From Trichomonas tenax (taxonomy: Eukaryota > Parabasalia > Trichomonadida > Trichomonadidae), in the NCBI GenBank assembly GCA_023091735.1, contig JALKBU010000035.1:56701-120700 (forward strand): 64,000 nt of DNA, in the 5' to 3' direction. The notes under the pieces are model-generated. The model had not been told where the DNA came from, did not search any database, and was given only the letters and a program-made list of their open reading frames with translations. Position numbers and translations under genes: made by a program. This document shows positions 57,797 to 64,000 of the stretch, piece after piece; the first letter of the stretch is position 1; the number at the start of each line of letters is the position of its first letter.

Positions 57797-59854
57797 ATGA
57801 CGAACGAACATGAATTTTCCAGAACGATGTACTACGATTCTATCGAGCTTCTCAATAACATGGTGATGTTCAGGAACGAATTACATTGGGCGAGGCATGA
57901 TATCAGACTTGTTTCAGATATCCTTCAAGGAAATTACGACAGCGTTGTCAATAGTTCTCACTTTGTCAATACATCAGACCCAGAATGGGATGAAATCAAG
58001 AATAATTTGTATAAGCATGCCGTGAGCCATATGTATTCAGTCGAGAAATCACTAAGCAACAGAATATTCGATTTCGAAACAAGAGCTGTTCACAGAGAGA
58101 TTAATTTTTCTGATCCTGATTGCAACCAAACGAAATGCTCTTTCCAATTCTTGTATTCAGGACTTCACCAGCTGATGCAGTACATCATGAGTGACGAAAA
58201 AGCTGATATTAGTGTTCAACAAACTGTTATTCAATCTCTCGATAGTTATTGCTTGCCGCTTATCGAAATGTGTGAAGAAGTATTTGCTGATGTTGTCAAA
58301 AACCATAACTATTGGGTTCTCAACACTTACAAACAAGGCATGTTTCAATTCACTACTACACTGATTCATATTTCTATTGCTGGTGCCTTTGTTATAATTA
58401 TTCATATCGTTGCAATGTTCACGATGAAGAAAAACATGTATGCTGTCATTAAAACGATTCAGCCTTCAATGCTTAAATCTATATCATCATTATTCGACAA
58501 ATTGATTACTCTCGAGCAACACCAGAGACAAGCACCACATAATTTAACATTTACACAAGCAATTGTTTGTTGCGCACTTGCTTTTTGTTTCCTTATGTGC
58601 GATCCTGTTTTCATGATTATCGCACAAACGGAGTACAAACAGGGACTTGTTTATGGAAACAATTCGATGTCGAAAATGATCGAACCAAGGAATATCACGC
58701 AATTCTTGATGTACACAATTTCGATTCTAGAAAGCACAGCAAGAGATGGACTGAATGAAATAACAAGTTCAGCATCATATTGGCTTGCAAGACTTGCTTT
58801 AGATAGTCCACAAGGTTGCATTTATTTCATGCTTAACACAACATGTCCATATTGTTACACAACAACATCTTATTTCGTTAATTTCATACGAAGAACAATG
58901 TGGACGACAACTTACACAACTATTTTATTAGCTTTCATATTCATGGCGACTTTTGCTTATTACGGTTACAAAGTTATTAACATTTCTTCTTCTGTCGAAG
59001 ATATAATGAAATTCGTTCCACAAGCAGCGAGAAAGAGTAATCCTGTGCTCACTAAAATTATGATTGGAAAGCGCACAAACATCAGTGAGATCTCAGACTT
59101 TGCTGCTAATGTTAGACAGCCAGTATCATCTTTCGAGTTCTTTGCAATCCTTTGCATGGATCCATTGGAGAATATAACTGAAGTCAAAGGCGACATTAAG
59201 TCGTTTTTGCCTTTCGTTCCTTCTCAGCTTTCAGAAGTTGTCGAATATATCATCAACAACTCAACTGAAAGCGCTGATGCAATTAGATTATTCTTCAGTC
59301 AGAAGAAACCACTCGAAACGAGAAGTGTCGCAATTAATGATCAACGAGAAATTGCTTTTACATTCTCGAGGAAGGGAACAATATTATTAATCAAAGATGA
59401 TACACACCACCACACTCACAACAACCAAATGAGAATTGCTGAAAAACTTAAGTCATCTGTTAAACAAGGCGTTGACAGGAGAAAAGCAGCAAATTTCGTG
59501 ACTTCAATTATCATAATCGTTGAATGCCAAAAGAAAGAAATATTTTCAGAACTTGTTTCGAGGCTAGAAAAGTGCGGAAATGTTGTTGACACAAGGTTCA
59601 GACGCATCATTTGTATTTGCCAGACTACAAAAGCTGCAGAAATTGTTGCTTTCATGAAATCACTCAACGCAGCAACTAAAGATATCAGAGCCGTCATCCA
59701 CGGTGCATCATCAGTTTCAGTCCTCCAGAGTGCACCAGGTATAGAGAAATCTCGCTTTTTCGGAATTTCTTACGATGAAGCAAAGATCCAACTTGCTTCA
59801 ACTAAGTTTGGTGAAATTTCATTTACCAATAGATTCAATCAATTGTTACATTAG
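57797..59854 (+). CDS. Cyclase-like multi-TM protein, C-terminal part with degenerate cyclase homology domain
   Basis: The frame is open from 57629; the first ATG is at 57797. It encodes a membrane segment just upstream, a large extracytoplasmic helical domain (~1-190), further membrane segments (~195-215, ~255-280 and ~375-395), a PAS-like stretch (~440-540) and a C-terminal domain. That domain has the beta-alpha pattern of class III nucleotide cyclases: 'FVTSIIIIVECQ', 'RRIICICQTTKAAEIVAFM', and 'IRAVIHGASSVSVLQS' at the place of the 'R.GIH.G.V..G..G' motif, ending 'FFGISYDEA'. The metal-binding aspartates (FxDIxGFT-type) are missing, so catalysis is unlikely. Whether this half is made alone is unknown. 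Confidence 0.65.
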   Translation: MTNEHEFSRTMYYDSIELLNNMVMFRNELHWARHDIRLVSDILQGNYDSVVNSSHFVNTSDPEWDEIKNNLYKHAVSHMYSVEKSLSNRIFDFETRAVHREINFSDPDCNQTKCSFQFLYSGLHQLMQYIMSDEKADISVQQTVIQSLDSYCLPLIEMCEEVFADVVKNHNYWVLNTYKQGMFQFTTTLIHISIAGAFVIIIHIVAMFTMKKNMYAVIKTIQPSMLKSISSLFDKLITLEQHQRQAPHNLTFTQAIVCCALAFCFLMCDPVFMIIAQTEYKQGLVYGNNSMSKMIEPRNITQFLMYTISILESTARDGLNEITSSASYWLARLALDSPQGCIYFMLNTTCPYCYTTTSYFVNFIRRTMWTTTYTTILLAFIFMATFAYYGYKVINISSSVEDIMKFVPQAARKSNPVLTKIMIGKRTNISEISDFAANVRQPVSSFEFFAILCMDPLENITEVKGDIKSFLPFVPSQLSEVVEYIINNSTESADAIRLFFSQKKPLETRSVAINDQREIAFTFSRKGTILLIKDDTHHHTHNNQMRIAEKLKSSVKQGVDRRKAANFVTSIIIIVECQKKEIFSELVSRLEKCGNVVDTRFRRIICICQTTKAAEIVAFMKSLNAATKDIRAVIHGASSVSVLQSAPGIEKSRFFGISYDEAKIQLASTKFGEISFTNRFNQLLH

Positions 59855-59998
59855 TTTTCGTTTATTTGTTTATATTTTTGTTTGTATTTTTATATAAATA
59901 TCCATTGTTTATTAGTATCATGGGTCAAATAGAGTTATTTTTTTTTTTTTAAAAAATAGTGAATCGATTATTTAATAAAACATAAAATATGGTAAATT

Positions 59999-61828
59999 TC
60001 AATCAAGGTTCTTCGCAATAGCTAATAACTCAGGCATTGCTGCGATAATAGCAGTCCTGCCTTCACGTGCTTCATCAACTTTGAGTTTCTTAACTTTATC
60101 GTAAAGGTCTATAAGGTCATTAGAATGATCGCAGAGTTTTTCGAGCTCATCACGAAGCTTCCATCTTGCTTCGTAAAGTCTAGTGAACACATTCTTGTCA
60201 ATCGCCTTCGAGAGGGATCTTGTGAAGCTCTGAGCATCAAGAAGATCTTTCTGGAGTGCATCAAGTCTATCGTTCCATCTCTGGAAACTCTTTTTTGATT
60301 CTGTGAGTGTTTCTGATGCACTTTCAGCTGTCTTCGAGATAAGTCTGATGCATGACTGCATGTCTTTGTGCTTCTTCTGCTTGTAGCGGTAGCACTTGTC
60401 ACGCAGTTCAGCGAGATCGAGTAATTGGCGAGTGATGAATTGATCGAGAATTGCTGATCTATCAGCGTTATTCATTGGTTCAATGATCTTCCAAATGCTT
60501 TCGAAGCTTCCTGTGTCATACTTTATTAACTCTGTTTGCGGCATTTTATTGAGCTTTTCTGTCGATATTTCTATTTCTTTCTTTAATAAATCGTATTTAG
60601 CTTCGTGAATTCTCTTCTTTTTCTTAAGTTCGTACTCGAAGAAGCAAAGAATCGATTTGATACCGTTATCATTAGAATCACGGCTTGAGAATGAAAAGTT
60701 CGTAAGACATCTGAGTGCTTCATCCATTTCATCCATCAAATCGGCTCTTTTTTGTGCTTTACTCTGTAAAACTTCGGTGAAGAATTTTTCTGAAAATTGT
60801 TGCGAGATTAAGTTCTGCTCTTCTCTCCATTGATCGCGGAGGTGCTTCTTAAGCTCAATCGCTTGTGTGTAGAGTGATTGTTTGTGTCTTAAATCGTCGA
60901 ATAAAATATCAAGTTGTGTGTAAATACTTTTGAGCTCAACGAGCTGTGGCGGATCAGAGACTTCAATAAGTCCCATGTCACTGTATATAACAGGATCAAC
61001 AGCTTCATAAATATTTTTGATCTCCCAAGGTTGACCATAAAGCATAGCAATGTTGTTAACAGGACCGTTTCTGCCAATGCCGCCTGCGACATGAACGTGA
61101 TCTTCGATGCAATAAGCGATGTGGTTATAACGAGCCATTTTTTCATTCGATTTAAGGGGGCGCCAAATAACAGCAGGATTGTGGTATGTAGCAGAAAGAT
61201 CCCACATGTCGCCGAGAATCTTTCCGTTCTCGTCGATTCCGCCGAAAACACGAATTCTGTTTTGGATCAAAGATAAAGAGCAGAAAAGTCGCGGAGGAAG
61301 GCCGTCATCGTCAAGAGGAATGCTGATTGCTCGGAATGTATCACCTTCGAATTCGATACAAAGAATGTCCTTCCTCATATATACAAAGCTTGCACCTCCA
61401 ATGACGTATAATCTGGAACAACCTGCGTAATACCACAAAATCGATGAATGGCCCTTTCTGCATGGGACTTGTTCACCGCCGTTCTTGAGTTTCGTCCACG
61501 AATGTGTCGGAATATTAAATCTCCACATATCAAATTCGTCGATTTCCGTGGAAATACCTCCGGAAAGTATGAAAGAGTCTTTGTCAAGTGATGTGAGACT
61601 GAACATATCGCGATTTCCGGGCTTTTCGCCTTTGATCGGAATTTCTTCGAAATTTACGCCGATTTTGCCTTTAAAAACATAAAGGTGCTCACCATCAATG
61701 CTCTCCAACTTGTAGATGTCTTCTCCGATTGCAATAGCTGTGAAATTCGGTTGATATGAATTATTTATTGTCATTGAAGTATCACTTTTATTTAAATCTT
61801 GAAAACGTGACATTTTTAATATTATCAT
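59999..61828 (-). CDS. Kelch-repeat protein with long coiled-coil tail
   Basis: The 609-residue protein has a five- to six-bladed kelch beta-propeller at ~25-270; blades show GG pairs such as 'DSFILSGGISTE', 'RLYVIGGASFVY', 'RIRVFGGIDENG' and 'HVHVAGGIGRNG'. A charged coiled coil follows (~290-590). Kelch plus coiled coil is common in cytoskeleton-linked proteins. No exact family is recognised. ATG 61813 ('MSRFQDLNK') is likely the real start, since the five residues before it look like leader. It ends in TGA. Confidence 0.85.
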   Translation of the reverse strand: MIILKMSRFQDLNKSDTSMTINNSYQPNFTAIAIGEDIYKLESIDGEHLYVFKGKIGVNFEEIPIKGEKPGNRDMFSLTSLDKDSFILSGGISTEIDEFDMWRFNIPTHSWTKLKNGGEQVPCRKGHSSILWYYAGCSRLYVIGGASFVYMRKDILCIEFEGDTFRAISIPLDDDGLPPRLFCSLSLIQNRIRVFGGIDENGKILGDMWDLSATYHNPAVIWRPLKSNEKMARYNHIAYCIEDHVHVAGGIGRNGPVNNIAMLYGQPWEIKNIYEAVDPVIYSDMGLIEVSDPPQLVELKSIYTQLDILFDDLRHKQSLYTQAIELKKHLRDQWREEQNLISQQFSEKFFTEVLQSKAQKRADLMDEMDEALRCLTNFSFSSRDSNDNGIKSILCFFEYELKKKKRIHEAKYDLLKKEIEISTEKLNKMPQTELIKYDTGSFESIWKIIEPMNNADRSAILDQFITRQLLDLAELRDKCYRYKQKKHKDMQSCIRLISKTAESASETLTESKKSFQRWNDRLDALQKDLLDAQSFTRSLSKAIDKNVFTRLYEARWKLRDELEKLCDHSNDLIDLYDKVKKLKVDEAREGRTAIIAAMPELLAIAKNLD

Positions 61829-62574
61829 CAGATTTCATAATCAAAATCTAGATTCCATCTAGCTGCAATGACGATAATACATACTGTACTATCTATGGCG
61901 GGTTTGAGAAAATATCTTGGGCTGTGGTCTATTTGAATATAACCGATCTCGAAACTCTCCTTAATGAGGCATTTCATTATTATAGAAATTTAGTTAATGT
62001 TAATATTCCAAACAGTTTGACATCTATTGACGATTATGCTTTTAAAGAAGTTATAAATTAAAAAAAATTGTTCTATCACAAGAAACAACTTTTGATGGGG
62101 TTCCAAAACATGTTGTTATTAATTATTCCGACACTGAAGATATCACAGACAACAACACAATCAAATATATCCAAAATATTTGCATCGAGGTTTATATTTT
62201 GAACAAAGAATATACCAACTGCACATTCTGTGAGATTCCTGTTGTTTTCTGTTCCGGAAACTCTAATAAAAATTGTTCCAAGCGGGTTATTAATCGTTTA
62301 TCATTATTCTCTTATATCTATCATACCTTGAATTCTATTCTCACCACAAAAGTATAACATTAACTGAAGGCTATTTATCACATAGTCTAAACAGTTTTGC
62401 TTTTAAATATATTTAATTAACTCATATAGTTCTTCGAGCTATTGAGTCAAATGTTTAGAAAATAAAGTTGGGTGTTACACTAATTACCCCCTTTTATTTT
62501 TTCCATCTCCTCTAATAATTATGAAACAAAATGCGATCAAAATCCTTTGAAATTAGATATTTCTGTGATGAGGG
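61829..62574 (+). pseudogene. BspA-like leucine-rich repeat remnant
   Basis: The plus strand at 61912-62061 encodes 'ITDLETLLNEAFHYYRNLVNVNIPNSLTSIDDYAFKEV' in outline, i.e. two LRR_5 repeats of the trichomonad BspA type (...AF..C/Y..L..V.IP.SL.SI..YAF). A TAA follows. The next bit resumes in another frame ('ETTFDGVPKHVVINYS' to 62357), then 'LTEGYLSHSLNSFAFKYI' and stop. The absence of a start, together with frame breaks and stops, shows decay. In trichomonads BspA-like proteins are abundant candidate surface adhesins. Confidence 0.7.
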
Positions 62575-63423
62575 ATGTGGATAAAATTGATTTTTTTTCA
62601 AAAATTTTTAATGTCCGAATACACTCTTAAGTTATTGATAAAAGCTTTAGATTTCCAAAATCAAGGAATAACTCAAGCTGTATTCTACTTCCTTATTGCT
62701 GCACTTGCAACAAAGGTCGTAAATCTGATGAAAGAAAAATTTATTGTTTTCACTTGGTTTTTCATCTACTATTTGTTCGCAAGAGAAAAAAACATCTACA
62801 ATTTAGCAATTTATAATCTAGTTCTCACACAAATGTCTCCAAATTCATTTTTTGGAAAGAACTCTTACAACGCAAATTCATTCCTAAAGAAGCTTAGGTC
62901 CGATATTATTGCATTGATTACGGTAATTGTTTATCAATTATGCGTCAAAAATTCGATTCCAAATTACAGCCATTATTTAATCTTGCAGTTTTTGGAGATT
63001 GGAAAGTTTATTTATCTCAGCACAGTCAAGCGCCAGGCAATACCACCTCTAGTTTATTCATTGATCATTATATCTTTCTTAATTAAAAACAGAATGGCGA
63101 TAATTTACTTTGGCATTCTGCATACAACAATATTCTTTGCGTCACTTAAACAACAGTTGTTCTTGGTTTCTCTTCAAAGCGTTGATGCACACGAATTAAC
63201 ACCAGAACAGGGTTATTGTGCTGTATGTCACAAGAAGATTCAGCACGATGCTAGCGTTGCATTATGTGGACACGCATTCCATAAGAATTGCATCGAAAAA
63301 GAAAATATTTCTCATTGCCCATTCTGCCACCATTCTCCTTCATTCGTGCAGATGGTACTTAGCCGAGTAACGGACGTGGACATAAAATTCACAGATCTCA
63401 AAGCAGCTCTAGAAGTGATTTGA
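62575..63423 (+). CDS. Membrane RING-H2 E3 ubiquitin ligase
   Basis: The 282-residue protein has about five hydrophobic segments (~35-190) and a C-terminal RING-H2 finger. The Cys/His order is C-x2-C ('CAVC'), C-x-H ('CGH'), H-x2-C ('HKNC'), C-x2-C ('CPFC'), the C3H2C3 pattern. The layout, multi-pass plus C-terminal RING, resembles RNFT1/RNFT2 and other ER ligases. Role inferred: ubiquitination at an internal membrane. ATG 62611 (MSEYTLKL) is a good alternative start, with an initiator-like TTTTTTTTCAAAAATT before it. It ends in TGA. Confidence 0.8.
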   Translation: MWIKLIFFQKFLMSEYTLKLLIKALDFQNQGITQAVFYFLIAALATKVVNLMKEKFIVFTWFFIYYLFAREKNIYNLAIYNLVLTQMSPNSFFGKNSYNANSFLKKLRSDIIALITVIVYQLCVKNSIPNYSHYLILQFLEIGKFIYLSTVKRQAIPPLVYSLIIISFLIKNRMAIIYFGILHTTIFFASLKQQLFLVSLQSVDAHELTPEQGYCAVCHKKIQHDASVALCGHAFHKNCIEKENISHCPFCHHSPSFVQMVLSRVTDVDIKFTDLKAALEVI

Positions 63424-64000
63424 AAATTCCAATACGAATGTCTGTTATACAAAATTCATATATATGTAAGTAAAGTATATAATATTTTGGCTAAAATCCA
63501 CCTTCAAAGCATTAATTTAATATTCAATTTGAATATATTGAAATCTACTTACACAGTGTCAATACAAACTGAATAGCATTAAGTAATGCAGTTATGGTTT
63601 TATGAGATTCGAGATAGTTTATAAATTAATTTCTCTTTTTGCAAATGAAAGAGAAATAAAGCCATCTCTGAGTAATGTTCTATAGCAAGTGATATAGTTG
63701 TGCTGTTTTTACATTTGCAAATGCTTAATTGACAATTAATGAAAAATATCAAATAAATATCGAGTGTTCAACAATTGATCAAACGCGGTCTTAAAAATAT
63801 ATTATAACCAGCTCGGATAATGTAAATGTGATGTAATGGAAACTCATTTGATGGCTAATTTTGGAGGTTCTACAAAGGCGTCACTGAATTTTCTACGCCT
63901 ACTCAAACATCTCGATTTTTCTCCACCAGTATGAATATTTAAGGTCTAATTTTGGTGGCAAATGAAAAATTTTCCCATCTAAAATGCTGTGGATATATAA
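63424..64000. other. Intergenic at window end
   Basis: No gene, RNA or repeat is seen. CTAATTTTGG(A/T)GG recurs twice (63859 and 63945), but this is too short to interpret. Confidence 0.5.

Overview
The window reads as nuclear DNA of a flagellated parabasalid protist, most probably a trichomonad of the Tritrichomonas type. The DNA is AT-rich. Genes are single long exons with very short leaders, and I found no clear intron. Several starts are preceded by TCACTT-type initiators like the trichomonad Inr. Gene content fits: class III cyclase-like multi-membrane proteins, BspA-like leucine-rich repeat and Pmp-like beta-helix remnants, an ankyrin protein, armadillo-type proteins, and flagellar proteins (an outer-arm docking coiled coil and a WDR49/CFAP337-like protein). 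The taxon is inferred from these traits, not from a database match.

Layout. 0.7-5.1 kb: exportin-1-like protein, a small acidic protein and ribosomal eL32, followed by a ~98-bp tandem repeat. 5.9-14.4 kb: dynein docking-type coiled coil, then a TOR-like PIKK cut by an in-frame TGA. 15-24.8 kb: a HOP1-like HORMA protein, a large helical-repeat protein, an MFSD5-like transporter, an 837-aa coiled coil, a small SUN-domain protein and LSm3. 25.2-35.9 kb: a redox-dead PDI-like protein, a DOCK gene fragment, a Pmp-like remnant, a WD-repeat flagellar protein, a GT8-like protein without DXD, three decayed copies of a small unknown gene, and a candidate TTAA-flanked element. 36-46.5 kb: a DOCK-family GEF, a frameshifted ankyrin gene, a 751-bp foldback element flanked by TA, an armadillo-like protein, a PQ-loop transporter and a Rab GTPase. 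47.8-54.4 kb: ribosomal uL24, a coiled-coil protein, a gene-poor stretch with a perfect hairpin and an element with terminal inverted repeats, and a GOST-like seven-TM protein. 54.4-64 kb: another armadillo-like protein, a cyclase-like membrane protein cut by an in-frame TAA, a kelch/coiled-coil protein, a BspA-like remnant and a membrane RING-H2 protein.

The genes do not form one pathway. Two themes stand out. First, many members of enzyme families have lost catalytic residues (PIKK, class III cyclase, PDI, GT8) or the reading frame (two in-frame stops in large genes, a frameshift, and partial duplicates). Second, the near-palindromic motif TGACATGTAA recurs in front of unrelated genes (eIF-like housekeeping neighbours, ribosomal uL24, PIKK, HORMA, GT8, PQ-loop/Rab) and is a candidate promoter element. 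TGA is a normal stop here (three intact genes end in it), so the internal TGAs are not explained by a changed genetic code.
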